From Phellopilus nigrolimitatus (taxonomy: Eukaryota > Basidiomycota > Agaricomycetes > Hymenochaetales > Hymenochaetaceae), in contig JAJOHG010000025.1 of the NCBI GenBank assembly GCA_021029095.1, positions 186,001-250,000 of the forward strand: 64,000 nucleotides of DNA, written 5' to 3'. This document shows, in pieces, positions 34,469 to 44,643 of the stretch. The first letter of the stretch is position 1. Every line of letters starts with the position of its first letter. Both the position numbers and the translations under genes were made by a program. The notes under the pieces were generated by a model, which searched no databases, had not been told where the DNA came from, and was given only the letters and a program-made list of their open reading frames with translations.

Positions 34469-37400
34469 TTACGGCACTTCCTGGGGGAGGTTCGGTTTCG
34501 GTTTCGGACACGGTCACTGTAGATAGTTGTAAAAATAGTTTTCCTACTTCTCCAAAAAACGAAAAAAGCACACAAAAAATAAAAAACAACGAGAACGCAA
34601 AAACAGAAACTGTAGATAGCTCGCCGTCTGTTGATACAGCGGATGTTTTCCTTTCTTCTTCGAATAATAGTATTTATGAAACCGAACCCAAAACCGTAAA
34701 AGACGAGTCTCCAAAGGCACGAGCCATCCCCTTTACTGCACCATGGGTGGTAAGGCGCCTAAAGAATGACAAACTCGAAAATGCCCTAACAACGTTGCGA
34801 GTGTGGATGCATGAGAAGAGGCAAGAGGAAGCGAATGAAGAGACTGTACGTCAGATCATTGCGCTAGAAGACGAGGAGGCGGTGAAAGCGGTTAGAGGGC
34901 TGAGGGGCCCTAAAAGGTTTATCAGGGGATCCCGCGGACAACAGTTGAATGTCGCGGTTTCCCTGCAGGCAACGGATACTGGTTCATGGTTTAATGTCGA
35001 AGCCCTACTTGACAGTGGCTGCACCGGCTCATGTATCGATCGATCCTTCGTACAAAAGAATGGAATTCGGACCCAAAACACACCAATTCCAATCCCAGTC
35101 TATAACGCCGATGGTACCTTGAACAAGGGAGGATCGATCACAGAGACGGTGGAGATGCGAATGATAATCCGAGATCATGCGGAACGCATCACCTTCGCAG
35201 TCACAGATTTGGGGAAGACAGAATTGTTCATAGGGCACGAGTGGCTAAAACTCCACAACCCGAGCATCGATTGGCAGAAATCAACAATCACATTTGATAG
35301 ATGCCCAGATGCATGTGGATATGTGGCCGACCTCTTGGACATTGATGCCGACCCCGATGATGACCAGGAACCTGAACTAGTTATGGAGGAAGGAGAAAGG
35401 CTCTTTGCATTCGACTGGGACCAATACGTCTCCTCACATGCTCAAAAAATGAGGCGATGGTCAGATTCGACCGAGACACTTGTGGACTCAACCCCAGATT
35501 ATGTGACCGAGTTCAAAGATGTCTTCGATCAATCTGATTTTGACCAGCTACCAGAACGACGCCCATGGGATCACGCTATAGAACTCACCCCAGGCTTTGC
35601 TCCAGTCGATTGCAAGGTTTACCCCCTAAATCAGGGTGAACAGAAGGCCTTAGATGAATTCCTTGAGGAGAACCTCCGTACAGGCCGGATACGTCCATCA
35701 AAGTCACCGATGGCGTCCCCATTCTTCTTCATTAAAAAGAAAGACGGAAAGCTTCGCCCTGTACAAGATTATCGCAAACTCAATGAGATGACGGTGAAGA
35801 ATCGATACCCGTTACCCTTGATACAGGAGTTAGTCGATAAACTGAAACAGGCACGACACTTCACAAAGCTTGATGTCCGTTGGGGGTTTAATAACATCCG
35901 GATTAAGGAAGGCGATGAGTGGAAGGCAGCGTTTAGGACGAATCGTGGTCTCTTTGAGCCGACAGTAATGTTCTTCGGATTAACAAATTCACCGGCTACT
36001 TTTCAAGGGTTTATGAATGAAATCCTGAAAGATCTGATCGACGACGGACATGTCATAGTGTATCTTGATGATATCTTGATCTTCACAGATGACCTTGATC
36101 ATCACCGGAAACTGGTCCGTCGCGTCTTAGAGATACTCCGAGCGAACAAACTGTACCTCAAACCCGAGAAGTGTAGTTTTGAAAAGACCACAATCGACTA
36201 TCTAGGGCTCATTGTCGGTGAAGGGAAGCTGAGGATGGACCCAGCAAAAGTAGCTGCTGTACGAGATTGGCCGAAGCCCACAAAGAAAAAAGAACTTCAG
36301 TCGTTCTTAGGCTTCTGCAATTTCTACCGGCGCTTCATTCTAGGGTTCAGCGCCCACGCGAAACCACTCACATCATTGACAGGCAACACAGAATGGAAAT
36401 GGGAAGCAGCACAGGATCTTGCCTTTGAACGTCTCAAAGAAAGTATCTGCCAAGAACCAGTGCTCGCGCTCCCTGTTGATGATGGACAATTCCGCGTGGA
36501 AGCAGATTCTTCAGATTTTGCTAATGGTGCCATACTGTCACAGTACATTGACGGAAAATGGCGACCAATCGCTTACCGGTCACAATCACTCAGTGAAGCC
36601 GAACGAAATTACGAGATCTATGACAAAGAGATGCTCGCGATTATGTCTTCACTTGATGATTGGCGACAATACCTTCTCGGGGCTAAAGAACCATTTGAAA
36701 TCTGGTCAGATCACCAAAACCTCCAGTATTTCAGAAAGCCCCAGAAGCTTAACCGGCGACAAGCGCGATGGGTAACAGAATTAGCGGAATATGACTTCAT
36801 GCTGCACCACAAGCCTGGCGCCTTGATGACAAAAGCTGACCTCCTCTCGAGACGAGCAGGACATAAGACGGGGGAGGATGATAACAGCAACGTCACTTTA
36901 TTAAAACCCGAATTATTTTTGAAAGAAATCTCGTTCGAGTCACTAGACGAGGACTTCATTCAGAGAATAAAACGGGTGCGCAATAATAAAGACAAGGCGG
37001 TAGTAAAAGCACTAGCGGCGGGAGCTAAACTTTGGGAAGAGTACGGCGATGGTCTAATCACGTGGCAGGAAAGAATCTACGTCCCTAAAGATTCTAAACT
37101 GCGTGAGGACATTATCAGGGCACATCATGACAGTGCGATAGCAGGACACCCAGGGCGGTACAAAACACATGAATTGATTACCCGCAATTACTGGTGGCCT
37201 GGTGTTCAGCGCGATGTTAGGTGCTATGTAGAAGGATGTGACACGTGCCAAAAGACGAAGCCACGACGAACGCGCCCCCATGCTCCACTCCAACCTAATG
37301 AAATCCCTAAAGAACCATGGGAAATTGTTACAGTGGATTTGATTGGCGAGGTCCCTGAGTCGAACGGTCACAATGCCATCTGTGTATTTGTAGATCGGTT

Positions 37401-37812
37401 CAGCAAACAGATACACGCTGTCCCGACTTCGATCACATTAACAGCAGAAGGCATGGCCAAACTCTATCGTGATAACGTCTTTCGCCTACATGGTATTCCT
37501 CGGAAATTCATTCATGACCGCGGCACTCAGTTCGAAGCGCGCTTTATGAAAGAATTATACCGACTACTTGGGATTGAAGGGAATCCGTCGACGGCTTATC
37601 ACCCCCAGACTGATGGACAAACAGAACGTATAAATCAGGAGATCGAACAATATCTCCGGATCTTTATCAACTACCATCAGACAGACTGGGCGGTGTTACG
37701 GAGTAACAGGGTCTTGCCTAATGGAGCGAGGAGCGTGACTGTGGACAGTGACGTGACGAGTGTCGTGAGGCTTGACTGTGACAAGGCGACGATGGCTATG
37801 GCAAGACTGTGA
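34438..37812 (+). CDS. pol: retrotransposon pol, truncated by solo LTR (protease-RT-RNase H-integrase)
   Basis: Open frame in -1 phase to gag. Aspartic protease LLDSGCTGSC is followed by RT with DYRKLNEMT, KLDVRWGFNN and the YLDD box in VYLDDILIF. Next is RNase H (VEADSSDFANGA ... NYEIYDKEML), then the integrase zinc region (H..H..C..C, ending CDTCQKT) and the DDE core (TVDLIG, HDRGTQFEARF, TDGQTERINQEIEQYLR). At HQTDWA the frame runs into a solo LTR (37694), so the native reading ends there and the last ~40 residues to 37812 are junk. There is no ATG at the frame start; frameshifting or reinitiation must deliver pol. Confidence 0.93.
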   Translation, partial: RVGFCGTPEVITALPGGGSVSVSDTVTVDSCKNSFPTSPKNEKSTQKIKNNENAKTETVDSSPSVDTADVFLSSSNNSIYETEPKTVKDESPKARAIPFTAPWVVRRLKNDKLENALTTLRVWMHEKRQEEANEETVRQIIALEDEEAVKAVRGLRGPKRFIRGSRGQQLNVAVSLQATDTGSWFNVEALLDSGCTGSCIDRSFVQKNGIRTQNTPIPIPVYNADGTLNKGGSITETVEMRMIIRDHAERITFAVTDLGKTELFIGHEWLKLHNPSIDWQKSTITFDRCPDACGYVADLLDIDADPDDDQEPELVMEEGERLFAFDWDQYVSSHAQKMRRWSDSTETLVDSTPDYVTEFKDVFDQSDFDQLPERRPWDHAIELTPGFAPVDCKVYPLNQGEQKALDEFLEENLRTGRIRPSKSPMASPFFFIKKKDGKLRPVQDYRKLNEMTVKNRYPLPLIQELVDKLKQARHFTKLDVRWGFNNIRIKEGDEWKAAFRTNRGLFEPTVMFFGLTNSPATFQGFMNEILKDLIDDGHVIVYLDDILIFTDDLDHHRKLVRRVLEILRANKLYLKPEKCSFEKTTIDYLGLIVGEGKLRMDPAKVAAVRDWPKPTKKKELQSFLGFCNFYRRFILGFSAHAKPLTSLTGNTEWKWEAAQDLAFERLKESICQEPVLALPVDDGQFRVEADSSDFANGAILSQYIDGKWRPIAYRSQSLSEAERNYEIYDKEMLAIMSSLDDWRQYLLGAKEPFEIWSDHQNLQYFRKPQKLNRRQARWVTELAEYDFMLHHKPGALMTKADLLSRRAGHKTGEDDNSNVTLLKPELFLKEISFESLDEDFIQRIKRVRNNKDKAVVKALAAGAKLWEEYGDGLITWQERIYVPKDSKLREDIIRAHHDSAIAGHPGRYKTHELITRNYWWPGVQRDVRCYVEGCDTCQKTKPRRTRPHAPLQPNEIPKEPWEIVTVDLIGEVPESNGHNAICVFVDRFSKQIHAVPTSITLTAEGMAKLYRDNVFRLHGIPRKFIHDRGTQFEARFMKELYRLLGIEGNPSTAYHPQTDGQTERINQEIEQYLRIFINYHQTDWAVLRSNRVLPNGARSVTVDSDVTSVVRLDCDKATMAMARL

Positions 37813-38204
37813 AGCGCAGAGCGCAGGACTATGAAGAGCAAGGGCGATGAATAGCAAGACTATGCTAGCTACTGAACAAGGAGGTCAAGCTGGGGCTTAA
37901 GGTCCCAGCGATGTACCTATATATACTGTGAGACTGACTGTGATGTCAGTGGAGCTATGGAGTCATGCGCAGCATGACATGAGGGGAGCGTGAGGGAAAG
38001 GCCCGTAAGGGGCAAGTACAGTGGAGCATGGAATGAGGCAGTGGAGCGTGGAGCGGGGAGCACCTAGGAGGGGCGCGTACAATGAGGAAGGGGTCAGGCC
38101 ATGAACTAAGGGAAAGATAATGGAAAGGTGAAGGGCCTGACTAAGCAAGGAAGGAATGATGTAAGGGGGATCGTGAGGTAAGCAAGGTAAGTTCTAACAG
38201 GCGG
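37689..38204 (+). mobile_element. solo LTR (37694-38199) inserted in integrase, TSD GGCGG
   Basis: TGTTACGGAGTAAC...AGTTCTAACA, 506 bp with TG/CA ends, flanked by GGCGG at 37689-37693 and 38200-38204. Before insertion the DNA read ACTGGGCGGAATGG, encoding the DWAEW of the integrase. It is unlike the host LTR. A TATA-like CTATATATACTG lies near 37916. No internal region remains, so LTR-LTR recombination removed it. The family (copia or Ty3) is unknown. Confidence 0.9.
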
Positions 38205-39013
38205 AATGGCTCGCTACGGCAGAATTCGCGTACAATGACAAAGAACAAAGTTCTACAGGCTCATCACCATTCTTTGTCAATTATGGGAGGCACCCTTTCA
38301 AAGGGACTAACCCCAGACGCGAGCCCCTGAACGAGTCGGCCGGACAATTTGTTGATCGGATGAAGCGGATTAGGGAGGAGACGGCATCGGCACTACAGAA
38401 AGCGGCAGAAACCATGAAGCGGTTTTACGATCGAACTAAGGGTGAATCTATTGAATACACCCCAGGAAGCAAAGTCCTACTGGAAGCATCGAATATCAAA
38501 ACAGATCGCCCTATGAAAAAGTTCGACGACAAACGCTACGGCCCTTTCGAGGTAGAAAAGAAGATTGGGAAATCGGCGTACAAACTTAAGCTTCCAAGGA
38601 CATGGAAGAAAATACATCCAGTCTTCAACGAAGTATTATTGTCACCCTACAAAGACCCGAGATACCCATCACAGCAACAGCCGCTGCCACCCCCCCCTGT
38701 TCTCAGTGACGAAGGAGAAGAGTACGAGGTTGAAAAAATTGTAGATGCGAAGAAAGTCCGAGGGAAACTCAAATTCCTAGTTCATTGGAAAGGTTACCCG
38801 GTGTCTGAGCGTACATGGCAAGCCACGGAAGACCTGGAAAACTCCCAAGAACTGATCGAAGAGTTCTACAAGGAAAACCCCGGTGCGCCAAGAGGTATTA
38901 GTGCACTTGACTTCGCTTCCATACGCTTTACCACAATCATCGACGACAACATCCCCGTCTATATCCCACGTCACCTCCGGCAAAAACCACATCGCCTCAC
39001 GTCTATCCCTTAG
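38203..39013 (+). pseudogene. pol: 3-prime remainder of pol: integrase C terminus and chromodomain
   Basis: Continues pol after the solo LTR: EWLATAEFAYND, SSPFFVNYGRHPF, KRFYDRTKGESIEYTPGSKV, the GPF-like block GPFEVEKKIGKSAYKL, then the chromodomain EEYEVEKIVDAKKVRGK / FLVHWKGYPVSERTWQATED. The chromodomain directs integration to modified histone tails in related elements. The frame is open to TAG 39013 but no longer connected to RT. Confidence 0.92.
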
Positions 39014-39044
39014 AAAATCCATGTCGAACGAGGACGTTCGCCCT

Positions 39045-39054
39045 AAGGAGGGGG
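39045..39054 (+). other. polypurine tract
   Basis: AAGGAGGGGG, ending 3 nt before the 3-prime LTR (39058); the expected plus-strand primer site. Confidence 0.8.
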
Positions 39055-39057
39055 TAA

Positions 39058-39432
39058 TGTCATGGACGATCATTTTCATTTTCTTATTCCCTTACAAATC
39101 ACGGCCACTTTAGATAATACGGACAATAGCGGACATTAGATAAGCTTATGTCATAGGGCTAGACCATGACATCATAGTAACATCACTGACGATGACATCA
39201 CCTATGACATCATTAACCCCGCCCGCTCCACTAGAGTAGCCATATTAGGTAGTGTACTGCTTGGTCTGTGCGCACTAAGTTTGGGTATATAAGTAGACTA
39301 GATATCTGTACTTAGACCCCAGTTTCGACCTAGTCAATACTCCTGGCTAGTGTGCGTTGCAATACATCTCTCTTACCTCTCTGATTGTTGTGTGACGTGG
39401 CGTGAACAGTTGGTTCTAGTCAGTCGCTGACA
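39058..39432 (+). repeat. 3-prime LTR
   Basis: 375 bp, identical by eye to the 5-prime LTR except for one base, followed by TSD CTTGT. Confidence 0.95.
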
Positions 39433-39661
39433 CTTGTGTAAACACAGTAACTTAGATTTCTTGTCAATTACTTTTACAATTGAATCTCAATCCTTCATGA
39501 CTTCATGATCTGACAAGACTGACTTATTGAAACTCATCCTACATGTGTCTTTAAAGTCAAATAGTAGTTACTGTTAGAGATATAAACAAACAATAAGTCT
39601 CACATTGTATCATTCTAGGATGATCTAACATTATCAGAGCACATAGCCAACTTCATTCGAT

Positions 39662-41274
39662 ACTCCAGTAACTCTACCACATATGTGAAAGAGTATCAGG
39701 TAAGAGCACTAAACTGCACTGAAATAGGGCATACCACAAGTCAATCTGCGGGTTTCAGTTAATTTGCTGATAGCATAACGAGTTCTGCTTCGATTGCAAT
39801 GATATTATATTTGAAATGTGTGCACCGTCATGCTCTATAGCATGCAAAACAGACACCCAGATAGATGCAATATTGGTAGAGCAAGAGGGAAACAGGTCAT
39901 CTAAGTTCACCTCTACGAGCTTTTAGGATCTGTTTGCCTCTCACACTACCAATACTGCACCAATCTGGGTGTTTGTTTTTGCATAGTGTAGAGCTTATCA
40001 GTGCATACATTTCGAATTTAAGGGCATCACAATCGAAGCAGAACTTGCTATGCTATTAACAGAACACTAAACCCCACAGATTGACTCCAAGACATTTTCA
40101 GACAAAAAGTGTACAAGAAGTGTACAAGAAGTTGGTGAAAAAGTGTACAGAAAGTGTACAAAAAGTGTACAAAAAGTTGTTAAAAAAGTGTACAAAAAGT
40201 GTACAAAAAGTGTACAAAAAGCGGTCAAAAAGTGTACAAAAAGTGTATAAAAAGTGTACAAAAAGTTGTTTAGAAAGTGTACAAAAAGCGGTCAAAAAGT
40301 GTACAAAAAGTGTACAAAAAGTGTACAAAAAGCGGTCAAAAAGTGTACAAAAAGTGTATAAAAAGTGTACAAAAAGTTGTTTAGAAAGTGTACAAAAAGT
40401 GTACAAAAAGTGTACAAAAAGCGATCAAAGAGTGTACAAAAAGTACTGGTGAAAGTGTACAAAAGTAACAAAAGTGCGTGAGGTCAGAAGTGTACAAAGT
40501 AAGGAATTGTACAAAGCAGAAAGTAACAAAAGCGGCTGCTTCATCTAATTAAGATAAGCTTTGGGGCATCACCTGATAAGGATAAGGCTTTGGAATTTCA
40601 CCTGATAAGGATAAGCTTTGGGGCTTCTATTATCAAGAGAAGCTTTTGAATTCCTTCTATAGATTAAGATAAGCTCTTGGGTCGCCCAAAATGCATTGGG
40701 CCACCCAAGCATTCCCTTGAATGGCCCAAATCGATTTGGGCCACCCAAATCATTTGGGATGTCCCAAAAATATTTGGGTGGCCCATAAGTAGTCTTGGGT
40801 GACCCAGACTGCCCATGGGTTGCCCCAAATAAATTCTACTGGCCACATAAGCTCTCAATTCAAGAACAGCTGGATGGCAGACTATAAGGGCATACAGTAG
40901 CTGTGTTTCTAAGGGTGTCCTGTATGCTATATATTAAAATGGCTTGCTGCTGTTGCTTTGGTATTGTTGTGTGTTTCCATGTCAAATGCTCAGTTATCAC
41001 TTCAATTGGTGATCACCATACACTTTCCTATATATACAGTTCACCAGGCAAACAGTATAGGAAACTACATAGAGCACAGAAAAAATTGTACTCAGGTTGG
41101 GCTGGGACATGTTCATTTGGGCCACCCATTGGGGTGTCCCATGGTCTCCCATGACTATTTTGGACCTCCCAAGTCGATTTGGGAAAGGACCACACTTTTG
41201 GGGCCTCTTAGGGCAGATTCCCAAACCCAGGGGTTAACCCTAAGAGGGGTACCCCAGGAGGGGTACCTGAAGTG
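39662..41274 (-). repeat. element 2 right TIR
   Basis: Inverted copy of the left TIR with the same hairpin (~39738-40087), a shorter 11-bp array (~40104-40480) and the same CCCA/TGGG subterminal units. It is ~130 bp shorter than the left arm, chiefly in the tandem array. Between the 3-prime LTR and this arm, 39438-39661 is unique loop sequence with no gene. Confidence 0.9.
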
Positions 41275-41280
41275 GAAGGC

Positions 41281-41941
41281 TACAGTATATACGCCTCCTT
41301 CAGACACCGGTGGTCCTTTAGACACCCCACATTTTCTCCTTCATTTCTTTGTATTTTGGCCTGAAATTTTACATATCCATTGCAGTAGGACTGTTCTAAC
41401 TGCATATAAATTCTGAGCAAAGGAAATGCATTTGCTGATCCTCGAGGGTCCAAAATGTCTCAAAATCTGCATTTAGCAGGAATGATGCAATTGACATCTG
41501 CAGTCCTTAATTTTTTGGAACCTCCTATTACTGATTTATCTTTATGATAATATGTAGTACAATGTACGCTTCATTTAAAAATTTCAAGCTCGGAAATCGG
41601 TGGTCAAAAACATTAATGGTAGGCAGGATACTGTACATTGGCTGTCTGAGTGTGATACCTGCAAACCGCCAATGCGCGTTGTCGGGCACCTCCAACGTAT
41701 CTGGCACGTTTGTGATGGTGTCACAGGGTGTCTAAAGGACCTGTGTCTGTGACAAAATCCTTGTTTTCGAGAATTATTTGTTTTCATTTTTTCCTGAACA
41801 CAGGATCTCGTTAAATTTTCATATAGCACTCTTAGTATAGTTAGCAATCACTATATAAATTTTAATCAACAAAAAGTAGCATTGTACGGTGATGCAGGCA
41901 AAAATATGATTGGGTGTCTAAAGGAGGCGTACTATACTGTA
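41281..41941. mobile_element. MITE, Tc1/mariner type (41283-41939), TSD TA
   Basis: Ends CAGTATATACGCCTCCTT and AAGGAGGCGTACTATACTG, followed by further inverted matches GACACC/GGTGTC, flanked by TA. Interior 657 bp has no transposase and is AT-rich. It lies directly against the right TSD of element 2, in the intron of kinase C. Confidence 0.8.
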
Positions 41942-42009
41942 CTGTCTTGACTACGAGACACTATGAGACACCACAGGAATGACAAGAAACATGTTGGTCA
42001 TAAACTTAA

Positions 42010-43406
42010 TTTTTGACCCAAGTGACTTCGACAAGTATGACAGCTCGCGGAAAACAGAGCGGATGTTTCGAGTAAGGCGCACAGTACTACGCTCGTCGTG
42101 AGAGTGTAGGCACCAGCGACGTGCATAGCCAGGATACGTTGTTATCAACTGTTCGAAAAGCTCAAGAGCCTGAGGAGCAGTCAACCGTTCCTCAGGCTCC
42201 TCTTTTGTCATCTCATGAATGAGAGGAGCCAGGACCAGAAGGTTTTGATATACCTGAGCGAAGAATGCAGTTTCAGGAGGGGGTACTGAGCGTATGCAAA
42301 AACGTACATCGAGAAGATTCCTCTTGAAGGTCATCCCTAGGGTAAATACATCGACACGAAACGGGTCGTAAGGGATAAATAAGCTCAATTCTGGAATGCC
42401 TTCCTCTTGTGCCACATTACCAACCACCAGACGAGGTCTGTTGTCGTCTTCAAAATGCGTGGAAATTCCGAAGTCCGTGAAATAATATTTAACACGTTCG
42501 ACATCACTTCTAGATCGTGGTGTGGCCATTGACAAATCTCGTGCTGTCAAGTATTGCTGGGCTGGGTGAAAGCCATCTGGATCAAAGAGAGGTCGCCCAT
42601 CCATCATGATATTGCCATCAGAAAGGTCCCTTTACACATCGGAACAGCTTGTGTCAGACGCTATCGACACATCTGCAAAAACAAAAGTCAAGCGCACCTA
42701 TGAGCGACATTTTGGCTATGCATGTAAACAAGGCCCTTCAATACAGTTGGAAATCAGGAAGAACAAGATTCTGCGCAAGATGGGCGCACCTCTAATGTCT
42801 GGCGGACAAAATCAACGACTTCGTCTACATGTTCAAACTCTGGGTCGTTAAACCGTCGAAGAAGTGGCATGATAATGAACATCGTTTGATTATCCTGCTC
42901 GCTGGCGAACGTGTCAAATATTGGAACGCAATGATTCGCCGGGTCCTGGAGGCGCTCTGATGAAGATAACATGAGACCTATCTGGGCCTCCCGACTGCCC
43001 GCTGAACATTTCTTGATTGCCACGATTTTACCATCCTGGACTCGCTTTGCATCAATGACGGTTTCTCTCTTCAGAAGATCAAGGAGTAATATATTTCAGG
43101 TATGCACCCCAGACGAATGAGGAAGACGAGACATACGATTTGTTGGTGCGCATCCTCGCAAGCGTACGGAAAGATGTCGGTCTCAAGCCACGACGGTTTC
43201 CATCCAGGATGGTATCTCGGCCTCAACTGGTAGCCACGAGAAAGCAAGAACTCATAATGATCCCTCCACCAGCATTCGGACGGCAGCAAGCTGAATCTAC
43301 CCTTACGTTCAAGTTCTCTGAAGAACGTTAGGTCATCCGGATCGGTGATGCGGGCCATCGAACCGGTAGGTAAAATGACAGTATCATAGTGGATAAGGTC
43401 GTCCAT
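42010..43406 (-). pseudogene. protein kinase C (A-E family), broken
   Basis: Five exons match A/B: 43137-43406, 42790-43068, 42698-42735, 42308-42629, 42010-42253. Lead MDDLIHYDTVILPTG, KIVAIKKC, catalytic loop HRDLSDGNIMMDG, YFTDFGIST and RVDVFTLGM are intact. The donor of the last intron has changed from GT to TT (42008-42009). The intron itself was invaded by the MITE and element 2, which moved the last exon to ~30371, about 11.6 kb away. Read-through gives a short foreign tail. It may still yield a C-terminally altered protein; I call it a pseudogene. Confidence 0.82.
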
Positions 43407-43589
43407 GGCTGGTGCCTACGGATGTCAGAAGGAACGGAATCTTGTCAGCGGGGGGATCAGGACTTAGGTGTCGTTGAACAACAACAGAGAAGCTCCTTTA
43501 TGTAAATTATAAATCATCACAACGATCAAGCACGACTTACAACAAGAGCCACCATACCGGCACACCCGAAACGTCCGGTCCAATTCTTC

Positions 43590-44413
43590 CCATAGCGAAA
43601 AATAAGGGTCGTACGCCACCTTTTTAATCGCGTCGCTCTCGCGCGTCATGCCCGTCGCCGCTTCCCTTTCGGCCCTTTCCACCGCCCGCGCTCGACTCCG
43701 CCCTCTTCGCGGATTGTGGATTGGACAGCCCGCGGAGCGCCTCGAGCGCGTGGACGCTCTTCGGGTCGACGAGCCGCACGAGCGCGCTGAGCTGCGCAGG
43801 GAACGGGCCCATATCCGCTTCCGCGCCCGGCTCGTCGCTGCCGAGATCGATCTGCCGTTCCCGCTCCTCCCGCTCCCTCCCCTCCCCTCCCTCCCTTCTT
43901 CTGCTGCGTCTGTGTCGGATTTGAATTTCTGGCCTTCTCCGAGCTTTCCTGAAAGAGGCATCCGCATTGCCGCAGCTGCCGCCTCCGCCGTGAGAAGATG
44001 GCACGGCGATGGTGATGTTTGTACGCCGCAAATGGCTCTGGAAGCCATCAATGCTCAGGCCATGGCCCTGTCCTATAGACAGACGGGCAGAATCAGGATT
44101 GCCGATTGTCGGGCTTGTCGGGCTAGATGGCTTGCCGCCGTCGGGCCCGGCGAGTGTTGACGCAAAGGAGCTCTTGCACATGTGTGCGTAATTCGGGGAA
44201 TTGGGGTGGAGTAGTGTGAGGCCCGAAAGCCCCGTCTGCGCGTCTCGCAGCGCGAGCGAAGTCGGGTAATGGCCCGTCAAGGAGGGGGTGGAGCGGGTGG
44301 AGAGCGTCGGGGACGGCGGGGTGGTGAGGAAAGAGGAGTCGTCCCCGCGCAAGGGCGACGGGGATGGCAAGCGGGAGAGGGAGAACGAGACGGACCCGGA
44401 GGTGGACCCGGGG
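43590..44413 (-). pseudogene. N-terminal fragment of a probable Ca2+-transporting P-type ATPase (PMC1-like)
   Basis: The minus strand reads from ATG ~48328 (beyond the hAT) MPSTRAHPGSTSGSVSFS, a Ser/Pro-rich cytosolic leader (SPSPTLSTRSTPSLTGH-like), NSPNYAHM, then in a shifted frame PFPAQLSALVRLVDPKSVHA followed by LEALRGL. The last block resembles the LVDPKxxxALExxGG segment ahead of the first membrane helix in fungal vacuolar Ca2+ pumps. No pump core follows, so this is a fragment. It is split by the hAT element, whose TSD copies flank it. The family call rests on one block. Confidence 0.5.
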
Positions 44414-44643
44414 TAGGGACTAGCATGGTAAGGCTTCATCCGCCATCTGTACCCATGGATAAGCATTCCCACGGATAAACACGATCCGTGGATAAGTTCC
44501 CACGGATACACGGATGTCACGGATAATTTTGCGTGCTGCACCGCTAACTGTGCCTCGACACTGTTTGTCGCTCTGCTCAGTACTTTCTATCACTTGTTTA
44601 AGTCTAAAAACTATATGCTTTGCTCTATATATCTTTCTAATCC

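Larger units (their letters stand above)
32282..39437 (+). mobile_element. Ty3-type chromovirus LTR retrotransposon (32287-39432), TSD CTTGT
   Basis: Complete LTR element: 375-bp LTRs at each end, primer site, gag, pol (protease, RT, RNase H, integrase), chromodomain, purine tract, and TSD CTTGT (32282-32286 and 39433-39437). LTRs start TG and end CA and differ at one visible position, so insertion was recent. Pol order and C-terminal chromodomain place it in the chromovirus group; the self-complementary primer site points to the Tf1/sushi branch. A solo LTR splits the integrase, so this copy is no longer autonomous. It sits in the loop of element 2. Confidence 0.95.
30410..41282. mobile_element. 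element 2: fold-back TIR element (30418-41274) with 8-bp TSD
   Basis: Ends CACTTCAGGTACCCC (30418) and GGGGTACCTGAAGTG (41274) with flanking GAAGGCTA at 30410-30417 and 41275-41282. The TIRs are ~1.6-1.7 kb and nearly meet; without the retrotransposon inserted in its loop the element is ~3.7 kb. It has no coding capacity of its own. The terminus matches element 1, and both have subterminal TGGG...CCCA motifs. The superfamily is not assigned: an 8-bp TSD fits hAT or KDZ-like elements, while CACTT ends plus subterminal repeats recall CACTA, which makes shorter TSDs. Confidence 0.85.

Noticed and set aside
43648..44160. 170-residue plus-strand frame
   Set aside because: Opposite strand of the Ca2+-ATPase-like fragment; GC-driven shadow.
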